Assembly: GCA_019637295.1 (NCBI GenBank)
Contig: JAHBVX010000006.1
Location: 310,001-374,000, forward strand
Direction of reading: 5' to 3'
DNA: 64,000 bases
Source: Polyangiaceae bacterium
Lineage (GTDB): Bacteria; Myxococcota_A; Polyangia; Polyangiales; Polyangiaceae
Part shown: positions 1-8,896 of the stretch, piece by piece
Numbering within the stretch: the first letter of the stretch is position 1
Layout of the letters: every line of letters begins with the position of its first letter
Program-made: the position numbers and the translations under genes
The notes under the pieces: generated by a model
What the model was told of the DNA's origin: nothing
Databases searched by the model: none
The model's input: only the letters and a program-made list of their open reading frames with translations

Positions 1-888
1 TGGCGGCGAAGCGTCGTCGAGCACGCGAATGCCAAGCGCCGTCCGCATCATGCGGCCCCAGAGGCGGGGCCCCACGTCCAGCGCCGCATCCACCGCGTAC
101 AGCGACCACTCCTCGTCGAGCGGCGCCCACTGGCCATGCGCATCCACCGCGGGCACGTAGGCGCGCACCGCCGCGGCCAGCACGACCTGCTGCCAGTCCG
201 AGAGCGCCAGGCGAGGGAGCAGGCGCTCGTCCAAGGCGGCGCGAGCCGCTGCAGCCTTGGGGAAGTGCCGCGCAAAGGCCTTCGCGCGGCCACCCACGTC
301 GCGCGCCAGAGCGCGTCCGGGGCGAGTCACCGGGTCATCCTGGAACACGCTCGCGGAGGCCAGCTCGAACGCGGCGGCTGCCCCCCCCGGGTGCTCCGGC
401 GCCGCGTCGTACACGACGCGCAGCGTCTCGACCCACTTCTGGAGCGGTCTGGCCACGCGCAGGGACGCCGCACACTCGCTCGAATCCCGGGGCGACGCCT
501 CCAGCTCCGCGATCAGCTCCCGTGCGTGCTTGGCCAGCACGCCGCGCATGGGTGCGTCCGGCGCCGCCGCCCACAGTCCATGGGGGTCGAGCCAGCCGGC
601 GGTCGCAGTGGCGAAGCCGCGCGCATCGGGACGAACGGCTGGAGTCGCGAGGCGCGCACGTGCCTCGGTGATGATCCGGCGCGCGTCCCGGCACGTGAGC
701 ATGGCGGGGAGCCCCGTCGGCAGCTTCAGGGGGCGCACGGAGCAGTGCTCGCCGGCGCCGTAGTCGCTGACCGCGGGCGCGAGCTGCTCTCCGAGCTTGG
801 CGAGCAGCGGCGGCCTCGAACGGCCGCTCTCGCTCGCGTTCGCGAGGAGCCCGAGGGCGAGGCCCAGGACCCGAGACACTTGCCGCAT
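1..888 (-). CDS. Partial secreted protein, possibly S41/PDZ-type peptidase N-terminus
   Basis: An open frame runs leftward from an ATG at 888 and leaves the window without a stop, giving 296 codons. The first ~17 residues include a short hydrophobic stretch (VLGLALGLLANA) that could be a weak signal peptide. The middle carries WLDPHGLW, which resembles the LDPH motif before the PDZ domain of C-terminal processing peptidases (family S41). The last visible residues (ALGIRVLDD) look like the first strand of a PDZ domain. The catalytic Ser/Lys region would lie outside the window, so the family call is tentative. A divergent gene starts 98 bases upstream. The alternative is an uncharacterised secreted protein. 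Confidence 0.5.
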   Translation of the reverse strand, partial: MRQVSRVLGLALGLLANASESGRSRPPLLAKLGEQLAPAVSDYGAGEHCSVRPLKLPTGLPAMLTCRDARRIITEARARLATPAVRPDARGFATATAGWLDPHGLWAAAPDAPMRGVLAKHARELIAELEASPRDSSECAASLRVARPLQKWVETLRVVYDAAPEHPGGAAAAFELASASVFQDDPVTRPGRALARDVGGRAKAFARHFPKAAAARAALDERLLPRLALSDWQQVVLAAAVRAYVPAVDAHGQWAPLDEEWSLYAVDAALDVGPRLWGRMMRTALGIRVLDDASPP

Positions 889-985
889 CGCCGCCGAGGC
901 TAGCTCGAAAGCTCCGGGCGGGCGATGTTCGTGACGAGCGCGGGTCGCTCCGAATGGTCTTGGTTCAGACCTCGCTGCCTGCGCT

Positions 986-1504
986 ATGGTTTGCCGCGTG
1001 TCCGCCGACGCCATCGTCCTGCTCGGGTGCCGCATCGAACCGCGGGGCGTCCCGTCGCCAGCGGCGCGGCGGCGCTCACGCACGGCGGCCCGCGCGTTTC
1101 ACCGCGGGGTCGCGGCGCGGGTGATCACCAGCGGCGGGCGCCGCTGGTTCGGTGTGGCGGAGGCGACCGCCCTACGCCACGAGCTGGTGCGCTTGGGCGT
1201 GCCCGACTCAGCGATCGAGGAAGAGCTCTGCAGTCTGTCGACCTGCGAGAATGCCCGCTACGCCGCCGAGGTATTGAGGCGCGTCGACCACGCGCGAGTC
1301 GTGGTCGTCACCTGCGACTGGCACCTGCCTCGGGCGCTCTCTTGCTTTCGCCGCGCCGGGCTTCGAGCCCGCGGAGAGCCAGCCTGGTCACCGCCCGTCG
1401 GCCTCGGTCGCAGCATCCGTCGCGCGGTGCGCGAGCGGGTGAGCCTCGCGCTCGATCAGCTGGGCACCTTCGGCCTGCGCTCGCGGGAGGATGCCGCGTG
1501 GTGA
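986..1504 (+). CDS. DUF218 (YdcF/SanA/ElyC-like) domain protein
   Basis: A 172-residue protein that is almost entirely one DUF218 domain. It begins with a hydrophobic strand (AIVLLGC), then VITSGG, an acidic region with STCENARYAAE, and the closing strand VVVTCDWHLPRA. In the family the conserved Gly-Gly, Glu-Asn and His positions line a pocket, and members such as SanA and ElyC act on the cell envelope, though their reaction is unknown. There is no membrane segment, unlike ElyC. ATG at 986 is used; an in-frame GTG at 998 is equally possible. The stop overlaps the next gene's GTG by four bases, suggesting translational coupling. Confidence 0.75.
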   Translation: MVCRVSADAIVLLGCRIEPRGVPSPAARRRSRTAARAFHRGVAARVITSGGRRWFGVAEATALRHELVRLGVPDSAIEEELCSLSTCENARYAAEVLRRVDHARVVVVTCDWHLPRALSCFRRAGLRARGEPAWSPPVGLGRSIRRAVRERVSLALDQLGTFGLRSREDAAW

Positions 1505-3654
1505 CGAGCAGGATCGCCCTCGGGCTGCTGGCGGTCGCCGTGGCATCGGGCTGCGACCGCGGTCAGGGCAGCCAGGCCACCCCCAGCGCGGCCCCCCCCA
1601 CTGCGTCAGCCGCGGTGACGTCGGACGCGCTGCTCGACGAGCGCATCCTGAGCGCGGAGCAGCGGCGGGTCACCGCTGACGTGCCCCACGAGGCGCTGTT
1701 CAGTCGAAACGTCGCCGTGCGACGGCGCGCCGTGGCGGCTCTCGCACGGATCGCCGATGGGCCCGCCCACGAGTCGCTGCTGAGCGCGCTGGCGGACGAA
1801 GAGCCATCCATCATCAGCTGGGCGGCGTACGGCCTGGGCTTCGCGTGTCGGGGGCAGGAGGAAGCGACCGTCGCCGCGCTGGTCTCGCGCGCTGCGTCGC
1901 TCGTGGAGCGCGACACGACGACCGCCGCTCCGCTCTCGGATCCGGTGGCCGCCATCGCCGACGCTTTGGGCCGCTGCGCCACGCAGACGTCCGAGGCAAC
2001 GCTGCGCGCGTGGCTGTCCAGCGACAAGGCGAGCGCAGAGGCCGCGGCGCTCGCGCTGGGCCGGCTCGCCGCGCGGACACGCCGCCTCGACGCCGCCTCG
2101 GTCGTCGCGCTACTGGACGCGGCCAGCGATCCCGAGCAGCCGCTGGAGGCTGCTCTGCTGGCGTTCTCGCGCGTTGGTGAGCTCCCGGAGGCCGCGCGCG
2201 CTCGGCTGCTCGAGATCGCCACGGAGTCGCTCGCGCAGCCCGGCGCGCGGCGCACCTTCGCCGCCCGAGCGCTGGGACGCGCGGGCGTTGCCGCCATCCC
2301 CGTGCTCGAAGGGTTGATCGCGGACGAGAAGCGCGCCGTGGGCGAGCGCGCGGACGCCGCGCGGGAACTGGCCAAGCTCGGTGCAGAGGCCCAGCCTGCG
2401 ATCGCGCGTCGCCTCGCGGCCTGGGCAGAGCCGCGCGCGCTCGAGCCTACGGCGCTCGAGGCCGCGGAGTTTGCCATCTTGCTCACCTTGCTGGAAGGAC
2501 TCGAGCCCCCAGCCAAGGAGGCGACCGCCGCCCTCGAGCGGCTCGAGTCGCTGGCGCTGCCCAAGGACGCCACGTCCGTCGCCTACCGACGCACGGTGCA
2601 GCTGCGCTGTCGCGCCGCAAGTCGCCGCGCCGGGACCGCGAGTCTGTACCCCAAGCTGAACGAGTGCGAGCCCGGCGAGCAGGCCATCGAGCGCGATTTG
2701 GCGCTGTTGACGGTGCTCGACCGCGGGCCCCTCACCCTCGCGCGCGGTCGCCGCTTCCGTGAGTTGGCCGAGTCCCCACACCCCCGCGTGCGTCAAGCAG
2801 CGCTGCAGATGCTGGCAGCTCACCCCGAGGCGGTGGAGGCCCACGTGGTCCTGGCCCGCGCACTGGCGGCAGCCGAGAGCGGGACCGTCGCTACCGCGGC
2901 GCAGATCCTGAGCGCCTATCCGGCTCGCGCGACCCCTGGCGCAGCCGAGGGAGACACTCCCGCGCCGCACAAGGACGTCGCTGCGGCGCTGATGAAGGCG
3001 CTCGAGCTCGAGCGCCCCGCAGACGCGCTCGAAACGCGGGCCGCTCTGATCAACGCTGCTGGGGCGCTGCAGCTGCTCCGAAGCAAGTCCATCGTCGATG
3101 GCTCGTGCAGCAGTGAACACCCGACCTTGCGCGCCGCTGCCGAACGCGCACTGCACTCGATGGGTGACCGAACTCGCCGCTGTAGCAGCGGAAAGTCCAC
3201 CGCTGCACCCGAAGAACTCACACGTTTGGTGCACGGCCAACTCGTCCTGAAGCTCGAGACGGACGCGGGGACGCTGCGCCTCGAGCTGAACGCCGACGTG
3301 GCGCCGGTGTTCGTCACTCGGGTGCGCGATCTGGTTCAGGCTCGCTTCTACGACGGCATCGTCTTTCACCGAGTCGTGCCGGGCTTCGTGGTCCAGTTCG
3401 GCGACCGCATCGGTGACGGCTACGGTGGGGCTGGGAAGTCCGCGGTGCGCTGCGAGACCTCGCCCATCCCCTTCGCTGCGCTGAACGTCGGAGTAGCCCT
3501 GTCCGGGCGAGACACGGGCTCGAGTCAGCTCTTCGTGACTCTGTCGGCCCAACCCCACCTCGATGGGGAGTACGCCTGGCTCGGACGAGCCGAGGGTCCG
3601 TGGGAGAAGCTGGCCCGCGGCGATCGCCTGCGCGAAGTCCGCATCGAACCGTGA
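1501..3654 (+). CDS. Lipoprotein with HEAT-like repeats and a C-terminal cyclophilin domain
   Basis: 717 residues. GTG at 1501 is chosen because it overlaps the previous stop (GTGA) and gives a clean lipoprotein signal ending in VASGC; GTG at 1498 is the alternative. Residues ~45-560 are Ala/Glu-rich helical repeats of HEAT or PBS-lyase type (for example RRRAVAALARIADG). Residues ~583-717 form a cyclophilin-type peptidyl-prolyl isomerase domain, with FYDGIVFHRVVPGFVVQFGD, SSQLFVT and a degenerate W-containing end. The isomerase would act in the periplasm, tethered to a membrane, with the helical solenoid as a substrate or partner platform. The canonical catalytic Arg after FHR is replaced by a V-V context similar to other bacterial cyclophilins, so activity is likely but unproven. 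Confidence 0.85.
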   Translation: MTSRIALGLLAVAVASGCDRGQGSQATPSAAPPTASAAVTSDALLDERILSAEQRRVTADVPHEALFSRNVAVRRRAVAALARIADGPAHESLLSALADEEPSIISWAAYGLGFACRGQEEATVAALVSRAASLVERDTTTAAPLSDPVAAIADALGRCATQTSEATLRAWLSSDKASAEAAALALGRLAARTRRLDAASVVALLDAASDPEQPLEAALLAFSRVGELPEAARARLLEIATESLAQPGARRTFAARALGRAGVAAIPVLEGLIADEKRAVGERADAARELAKLGAEAQPAIARRLAAWAEPRALEPTALEAAEFAILLTLLEGLEPPAKEATAALERLESLALPKDATSVAYRRTVQLRCRAASRRAGTASLYPKLNECEPGEQAIERDLALLTVLDRGPLTLARGRRFRELAESPHPRVRQAALQMLAAHPEAVEAHVVLARALAAAESGTVATAAQILSAYPARATPGAAEGDTPAPHKDVAAALMKALELERPADALETRAALINAAGALQLLRSKSIVDGSCSSEHPTLRAAAERALHSMGDRTRRCSSGKSTAAPEELTRLVHGQLVLKLETDAGTLRLELNADVAPVFVTRVRDLVQARFYDGIVFHRVVPGFVVQFGDRIGDGYGGAGKSAVRCETSPIPFAALNVGVALSGRDTGSSQLFVTLSAQPHLDGEYAWLGRAEGPWEKLARGDRLREVRIEP

Positions 3655-3705
3655 CCGCGCGCCTTGCGCTTCAGGTCGCGGCGCGAACGTGTGTAGAGTC
3701 ACGCC

Positions 3706-4473
3706 GTGCTGCTCGCGGTGGACATCGGCAATACGAACGCGGTGTTCGGGCTCTACGACGGGGCCCAGCTCGTGCGCACCTTTCGCATTTCCACGCAGCG
3801 CACCAAGACCGCGGACGAGCACGGCGTCCTGCTACACCAATTGCTGACTCTGCACGGACATCGCTCGGTCGATGTTCACGCGGCGATCTTGGCCAGCGTG
3901 GTGCCGCCGCTCACCGACGTGATGGCGGACGCCATCACGCATGCGGTGGGCAAGAGCCCGGTCATCGTCGGACCCGACTCGGATACGGGCATCACCGTCC
4001 GCTACGACAATCCGCGCGAAGTCGGCGCCGACCGCATCGTCAACGCCGTGGCTGCGTTCGATCGCTTCCACGGCGGCGTGATTGTGGTGGACTTCGGCAC
4101 CGCCACGACCTTCGACTGCGTCTCTCCCGACGCGGAGTATCTCGGCGGCATCATCGTTCCGGGCATCCAGGTCAGCCTCGACGCGCTGCTCGGCCGCGCC
4201 GCGAAGCTGACGCGCATCGAGATCGCCGAGCCGCCCAACATCGTCGGGCGGAACACGACGCATGCCATTCAGTCCGGCGTCGTCAACGGTTACGCCTCCC
4301 TGGTGGACGGCCTGGTCGACAAGGTCATAGCCGAGCTTGGCTTCCCGTGCCGAGTGATCGCCACCGGCGGGCTGGCTGCGTTGATCGCACGCCACACTCG
4401 CACGCTCGAAATCGTGGACGAGCATCTCACGCTCGAGGGTCTGCGTATCTTGCACGAGCGCAGTTCGCGCTGA
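3706..4473 (+). CDS. coaX: Type III pantothenate kinase
   Basis: 255 residues, normal for CoaX. It phosphorylates pantothenate, the first step of coenzyme A synthesis, in the cytosol. The ASKHA-fold phosphate-1 motif AVDIGNTN is at the N-terminus, GADRIVN near residue 106 contributes the pantothenate site, and DFGTATTFD near residues 126-134 is the phosphate-2 motif; GGIIVPG and ATGG follow in order. GTG at 3706 is the start: it puts the beta-strand and DIGNTN motif at the very N-terminus as in the family. The downstream permease begins 11 bases after the stop, so the two are probably cotranscribed although functionally unrelated. Confidence 0.95.
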   Translation: MLLAVDIGNTNAVFGLYDGAQLVRTFRISTQRTKTADEHGVLLHQLLTLHGHRSVDVHAAILASVVPPLTDVMADAITHAVGKSPVIVGPDSDTGITVRYDNPREVGADRIVNAVAAFDRFHGGVIVVDFGTATTFDCVSPDAEYLGGIIVPGIQVSLDALLGRAAKLTRIEIAEPPNIVGRNTTHAIQSGVVNGYASLVDGLVDKVIAELGFPCRVIATGGLAALIARHTRTLEIVDEHLTLEGLRILHERSSR

Positions 4474-4484
4474 GGCGGGCTCGG

Positions 4485-5477
4485 ATGTGGCGGCGCGCCC
4501 TCCCGTGGCTTCTGCTGGTCGGCCTGCTCGGGTCGTCGCTGCTCGGAGGCGTCCTGTTCGGAGCCGAGCGGCTCGACCTGACCCGCGCGCTATCCGATCC
4601 GGAGAGCCTGCAGGGGGTGATGTTCTGGAAGGCGCGACTGCCGCGGGTGCTGCTCGCGGCGCTGGCGGGTGGCGCGCTGTCGGTGGTGGGGGTCGCGTTG
4701 CAGGCGCTGCTCAGAAACCCACTGGCCGACCCCTACGTGCTCGGCGTCTCCGGCGGCGCTGCCGCGGGCGCTACCCTGGCGTTGGTGGCCGGCGCGAGCG
4801 CGTTCACCGTGGTGGGCGCGGCGTTGGTACCCGCGGCTGCGCTGGCGGGCGGGCTGGTCGCGACCTTCGTGGTGTACGCCATCGCGCGCGCGAGCGGCGA
4901 TCTGAGCGGCACGACCATCGTGCTCGCGGGAGTGATCGTGAACGCCATTGCGGCGAGCGTGATCACGTTCGTCAAGACGCTCGTGTCTGCGGCCAAGGCT
5001 CAGGAGCTCCTGTTTTGGCTGATGGGCTTCCTCGACGTGCCCTCGGTGCCGCAGCTGATCGTGTGCGCCATCTGGGTGGCGGCCGGCACCGGTCTGCTGC
5101 TGTACGACTCCGGTCGCCTCAACCTGCTGGCACTCGGGAAGGAACCCGCCGCGCATCTCGGGGTCGAGGTGCGACGCGTCGAGCAGCGGATCTTCGTCGC
5201 CTCGTCGGCCATCACCGGAGCGGTGGTCAGCCTGACCGGGCTCATCGGCTTCGTGGGCCTGATCGTGCCCCACGCGACCCGCCGCCTGCTCGGGCCGGAT
5301 CACCGCGTGACGCTCCCGGCAGCGTTCATCCTGGGGGCGTCGACGCTCGTCGCCTGCGATCTGGTCGCGCGGGCAGCGTTTCGGTACCTGGGCACGGAGC
5401 CGCCGGTGGGCGCCATCACCGCGCTGGTGGGCGGACCGCTGTTCTTGCTCATCCTGCAGCGGCGGCGGGCTGCATGA
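4485..5477 (+). CDS. BtuC/FecCD-family ABC transporter permease
   Basis: 330 residues with about ten hydrophobic segments, the normal size for the BtuC/FecCD inner-membrane permeases that import cobalamin, haem or ferric siderophores. Diagnostic stretches are ARLPRVLLAALAGGALS, the following NPLADPYVLGVSGGA, and GLIGFVGLIVPHATRRLLGP, the coupling-helix region that touches the ATPase. ATG at 4485 lies 11 bases after coaX and follows a G-rich stretch. No ATPase (BtuD) or substrate-binding protein (BtuF) is adjacent, since the next gene is on the opposite strand, so the partners must be encoded elsewhere. The substrate cannot be told from the sequence; cobalamin is the commonest role. Confidence 0.9.
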   Translation: MWRRALPWLLLVGLLGSSLLGGVLFGAERLDLTRALSDPESLQGVMFWKARLPRVLLAALAGGALSVVGVALQALLRNPLADPYVLGVSGGAAAGATLALVAGASAFTVVGAALVPAAALAGGLVATFVVYAIARASGDLSGTTIVLAGVIVNAIAASVITFVKTLVSAAKAQELLFWLMGFLDVPSVPQLIVCAIWVAAGTGLLLYDSGRLNLLALGKEPAAHLGVEVRRVEQRIFVASSAITGAVVSLTGLIGFVGLIVPHATRRLLGPDHRVTLPAAFILGASTLVACDLVARAAFRYLGTEPPVGAITALVGGPLFLLILQRRRAA

Positions 5478-5486
5478 CGGACGGGG

Positions 5487-5514
5487 GAGTGGCAGACCCC
5501 ACGGCCTGCCACTC
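5487..5514. terminator. Hairpin between convergent genes
   Basis: A perfect 9-bp inverted repeat, GAGTGGCAG at 5487-5495 and CTGCCACTC at 5506-5514, sits in the 51-base gap between the permease stop and the end of the leftward lipoprotein gene. It can serve both strands. No clear T tract follows on either side, so it may act as a bidirectional mRNA-end structure rather than a classical intrinsic terminator. Confidence 0.5.
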
Positions 5515-5528
5515 TCTCCCGCTGGGGC

Positions 5529-6239
5529 TCACTTCTCGTACACCTGCGTGGCCACGATGCCGGAGCCGCCAGCCGCCTCGATGATGAGGTTCACCGGCAG
5601 CGCGAAGGGCGCGGGGTTCTTGTAGCAGTTGGGCTTCTTGCCCAGCACCGCCTGCGGGCCCGTGCCCTGATCCTGGGCCAGCACCATGGCGGAGCCGGGG
5701 ATGGGGGTGACGGCGGTGAAGCGAACGTTCACCTCCGAGACGGGAGGAAGCCCCGCAGCGACGACGGTGTAGCACTTGCCGGGCTGCAGCTGGATCTGGG
5801 ACTCGAGGGTCTGGCCTTGCTGGAAGTTGCCGACGATCGAGCCGCCCATCGGCTTCGCGCCAGCCGGTGCTTCTGCCGCGGCGAGTTGGTTCAAGATTGG
5901 CTGAGCGGCGGCGCCGAGCGACGGGTCCATGGGCTGTGCCTGACCACCACCTTGTGCTGCCGGCGGCGGCTGACCCGCCGGCGGCTGACCCGTCGGCTGC
6001 TGGCCGTAACCGGGCTGCTGGCCGTAACCGGGCTGGCCGGGCTGGGGCTGCTGGCCGTAGCCGGGCTGCTGGCCGTAGCCGGGCTGCTGGCCGTAGCCGG
6101 GCTGCTGGCCGTAACCGGGCTGCTGGCCGTAGCCACCTTGTTGATAGCCCGCGGTTTGGGCGTCCTCGTCCTTCTTCTTGCAGCCCACGACGCTGGTCAG
6201 AACGACGCAGCCTACGACACCAAGGATGAAACTACGCAT
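5529..6239 (-). CDS. Lipoprotein with Gly-Tyr-Gly-Gln-Gln-Pro tandem repeats
   Basis: 236 residues. ATG at 6239 gives a lipoprotein signal (VVLTSVVGC, then KKKDEDAQ); longer in-frame extensions upstream are unlikely coding. Residues ~32-95 consist of repeated QQPGYG units, followed by Gln/Pro/Gly-rich linker. Residues ~110-236 form a compact domain with [17 protein letters not shown] and [14 protein letters not shown], which holds two cysteines that could form a disulphide. This C-terminal domain recurs as a 'Cys-Tyr' domain in hypothetical myxobacterial lipoproteins as far as I recall, but I cannot assign a function. The repeats would make a flexible, low-complexity stalk at the membrane surface. 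Confidence 0.85.
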   Translation of the reverse strand: MRSFILGVVGCVVLTSVVGCKKKDEDAQTAGYQQGGYGQQPGYGQQPGYGQQPGYGQQPGYGQQPQPGQPGYGQQPGYGQQPTGQPPAGQPPPAAQGGGQAQPMDPSLGAAAQPILNQLAAAEAPAGAKPMGGSIVGNFQQGQTLESQIQLQPGKCYTVVAAGLPPVSEVNVRFTAVTPIPGSAMVLAQDQGTGPQAVLGKKPNCYKNPAPFALPVNLIIEAAGGSGIVATQVYEK

Positions 6240-6480
6240 GAGGTCCTCGCTAGTCCGGTTTTCGAGCCTGTTCAGGCAAGCGCGCCGCCTGAGATGAGGC
6301 GCGCGGAAGGCTACCTTTAGACGGCAGACGGGGTCCAGGCCATCCAGAGGATTGTGAGCAAGCGCCGGCAAGCCATGGACATCTCGTGGTTTTTTGCCAG
6401 CGCGGGAGCGTCTGCGGCGGTGCCGGGCGCCCCGGACGCGGCTGGCTGAACCGCGGGGAGCTGTGTAGATCAGTCCTACC

Positions 6481-7284
6481 GTGCGCATCGCTCTGGTGAC
6501 GGACATCCACTTTGGTCCTCGGGCCTACTTCGGGGGCAAGCTGCGCAAGCTGACGGACCAAGCGGGCCGGCTCACTCGCGAGGTCGTCCGCCGGTGGACG
6601 GACGAGCACGAGCCCGACGTCGTGGTGAACCTCGGGGACGTGATCGAAGACGAGAGCCGTGCGGTAGACGCCGACCGCTACCGCGAGTTCTTGCGTGAAC
6701 TGCAGCCCCTCGTCGTTCCCGTCCTGCACGTCGCCGGCAACCACGACCAAGTGAACCTGACCGACGACGACCTGCGTGAGCTATGGGACCACAGCGGACC
6801 TTTGCACTACTCGCGCGACATCGGTGGATTCCACTTCGTCGTGTTGAACACACTGGAGACGAAGGACGTGTCCGTTCGCCTGCCCGCTGAACAGCTCGAC
6901 TGGCTCCGCGAGGACCTGAGCCAAACTCGACTGCCCACGCTCGTCCTGATGCACCACCCCGCGAGCGAGATGGACCTGACGGGCAACCGTTGGTTCGAGA
7001 GAGCCCCGCACATCTGCCGAGTCGCAGAGCGGCGGGAGCTACGCCGCGCACTCGCCGCCAGCGGCCGCGTGATCGCGGTCTTCAACGGCCACGCGCACTG
7101 GAATCACGTGGACGTGCTCGATTCGATCCCCTACATCACGCTGCAGAGCCTGACGGAGAACTTGGACGACGACGCGCCCGGACGCCCGTCGGAGGCGTTT
7201 GCCATCGTCGATCTGGACCCCCACGGGGTGAAGGTCGACATTCGCGGCCAGGCGCCCTTCGTGGCTCAGTTCGAGCGCAAGTGA
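6481..7284 (+). CDS. Calcineurin-like metallophosphoesterase
   Basis: 267 residues with all metal-binding motifs of the calcineurin-like phosphoesterase fold in order: TDIHFG (Asp8, His10), [21 protein letters not shown] and FNGHAHWN. It resembles the cyclic-nucleotide phosphodiesterase/CpdA and PhoD-side branch (single domain, cytosolic). No signal peptide is visible. The substrate cannot be named. GTG at 6481 is the start because the first residues [11 protein letters not shown] form the usual first strand. It shares a 241-base divergent promoter region with the repeat lipoprotein, and its stop lies only two bases from the convergent end of lgt. Confidence 0.9.
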   Translation: MRIALVTDIHFGPRAYFGGKLRKLTDQAGRLTREVVRRWTDEHEPDVVVNLGDVIEDESRAVDADRYREFLRELQPLVVPVLHVAGNHDQVNLTDDDLRELWDHSGPLHYSRDIGGFHFVVLNTLETKDVSVRLPAEQLDWLREDLSQTRLPTLVLMHHPASEMDLTGNRWFERAPHICRVAERRELRRALAASGRVIAVFNGHAHWNHVDVLDSIPYITLQSLTENLDDDAPGRPSEAFAIVDLDPHGVKVDIRGQAPFVAQFERK

Positions 7285-7286
7285 GC

Positions 7287-8786
7287 TCAGGAGCGCGGGA
7301 GCTTCTTCTTCCGCTTCTTCTTGCCGACCTGGCTAGGTCTGGACGGGTTGGCCTTCGCGGGCGGCGGGCTGGCGTCCGCGTCGGCGTCGCCTCCGTCGTC
7401 CGCCGCGGGCTCGGGCTCGCCGCGCTCGACGGCGCCCGCGTCGTCTCGGTCGCCGTCATCGGAGTCAGCCTCGTCGGGCTCGGCGTCGTCCGGCTCGACG
7501 GCGTCGCGCTCACTCTCCGGCGCGTCGTCCTCCACTAGCGCGCCCTCGCCCAGGCTCATGGCTGCTTCGGGGCTCCGCTTCGCCGACTCGAGCAGGGTGG
7601 CCCACGCCACGGCCGCCCCCACTCCCGTGAGCAGACCGATCCACTGCGACGTGGAGAGCTGAACCGCGATGGACTGGGCGAAGGTGTCGGGGCGCAGCGC
7701 GAAGAACACGACGATGCCGGGCAGCACGGCCGCGACTCGCGCCACGTTGCGCGCCGTGTCGTTCGCGATGGAACGCGCGGGACCGAACGCGAAGGCCGCC
7801 CCGAAGATCACCAGCGCGCCGGACCAGAGCACCTGCTCGGCGAAGTGCGGGCCGAACTCCCCGCGCTCGGCGTCGTCCCGCAGCACCTCGAGCAAGAAGC
7901 GGAGCAGGCCGTAGCCCAGCGTGAACGCCAAGAATACCTGGCCGCGGAAGCGCTGATTCTTGCGCACCGCGAGCACGAGCACGAGGAGCGCGAGCCCCAC
8001 CAGCACTTCGTACAGCTGGGTCGGATGAACCGGCAGCGACTCGGTCGCATCCGCTGATAGACCCCGCTGGTTGACGTGCTGGATCCAGGCGGGTGAGCCG
8101 CTGCCTTCGATGAGCGTGCTGTCGGACCAGCGCGGAAACGTACCCAGCGAACGCAGCCACGCGGGCGCGCCATCGCCGAGCGGCTTACCGAAGTCACAGC
8201 CGTAGAGGTAGCAGCCGAGCCGCGTGACGACGAGACCCGTCGCCAAGCTGGGAACGGCGACGTCCGCCCAGGGCAACAGCCGGATGCGCTGCTTGCGCAA
8301 GAACAACCACGAACCGACGAACCCGCCCAGGAACCCTCCGTACGCGACGAGCCCCCCGCGCCGGAGCGCGAACAGGTCCTGAAAGCTCGGAAACTCTCCC
8401 AGGTTCGTGACCACGTACAGCAGACGCGCGCCGACCAGCGCCGAGACCGCGGTGACGAAGTAGCAGTTGGCCATCGTCTCGCGGGGCAGCCCGTCCTTCG
8501 ACGCCAGGCCCAGCGTCAAGTACCAGCCGACGACGATCGACAGGCACAACATGGCGCCGTAGCTGTAGACCGGCAGCGGCGAGAGCGTGTAGACCTCGCC
8601 GCGATAGGCGAACCCGGCGATGGCCGCGGCCGCGGCCGCGACCGCGCCGATGATGAGCAGGTCCGCGGCCTTCTTGCGGTAGCCGAACAGCGCCAGGACG
8701 GCGCCGAGCGCGGCCACCACGAGCAGGGCCGGCATCAAGGGCACGGTGACCCCGGGCAGCGGGATGCGAAACAGTACGGGATGCAT
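7287..8786 (-). CDS. lgt: Prolipoprotein diacylglyceryl transferase with acidic and basic C-terminal tail
   Basis: 499 residues, against about 260-330 for usual Lgt. It transfers diacylglycerol from phosphatidylglycerol to the lipobox cysteine of prolipoproteins in the inner membrane, which fits the many lipoproteins in this window. Seen motifs: PVYSYGAML, YGGFLGG, TRLGCYLYGCDFGKP in the Lgt signature position, and HPTQLYE. About seven to nine hydrophobic helices cover residues 1-~390. Residues ~412-480 are a long Asp/Glu-rich tail, and the protein ends with a KKKRKKK cluster. The signature loop differs from the E. coli GRIGNFIN form, as is common in distant Lgt proteins. The tail is absent from standard Lgt. 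Confidence 0.92.
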   Translation of the reverse strand: MHPVLFRIPLPGVTVPLMPALLVVAALGAVLALFGYRKKAADLLIIGAVAAAAAAIAGFAYRGEVYTLSPLPVYSYGAMLCLSIVVGWYLTLGLASKDGLPRETMANCYFVTAVSALVGARLLYVVTNLGEFPSFQDLFALRRGGLVAYGGFLGGFVGSWLFLRKQRIRLLPWADVAVPSLATGLVVTRLGCYLYGCDFGKPLGDGAPAWLRSLGTFPRWSDSTLIEGSGSPAWIQHVNQRGLSADATESLPVHPTQLYEVLVGLALLVLVLAVRKNQRFRGQVFLAFTLGYGLLRFLLEVLRDDAERGEFGPHFAEQVLWSGALVIFGAAFAFGPARSIANDTARNVARVAAVLPGIVVFFALRPDTFAQSIAVQLSTSQWIGLLTGVGAAVAWATLLESAKRSPEAAMSLGEGALVEDDAPESERDAVEPDDAEPDEADSDDGDRDDAGAVERGEPEPAADDGGDADADASPPPAKANPSRPSQVGKKKRKKKLPRS

Positions 8787-8896
8787 CGCTCCCGCGTCTT
8801 CTACCCCGGAACTCGCCGTGGCGAGAAGGTGATGTGCCGAGCTGCGTCGGGGATTGTTCGGATGCCCGAGGGTCGCCGATGGGTTAGCATGGCGCG

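Noticed and set aside
925-1497. Long upstream extension of the HEAT/cyclophilin frame to 925
   Set aside because: The extension overlaps the DUF218 gene in another frame and is Arg/Pro-rich without domain character; the lipoprotein signal at 1501 marks the real start.
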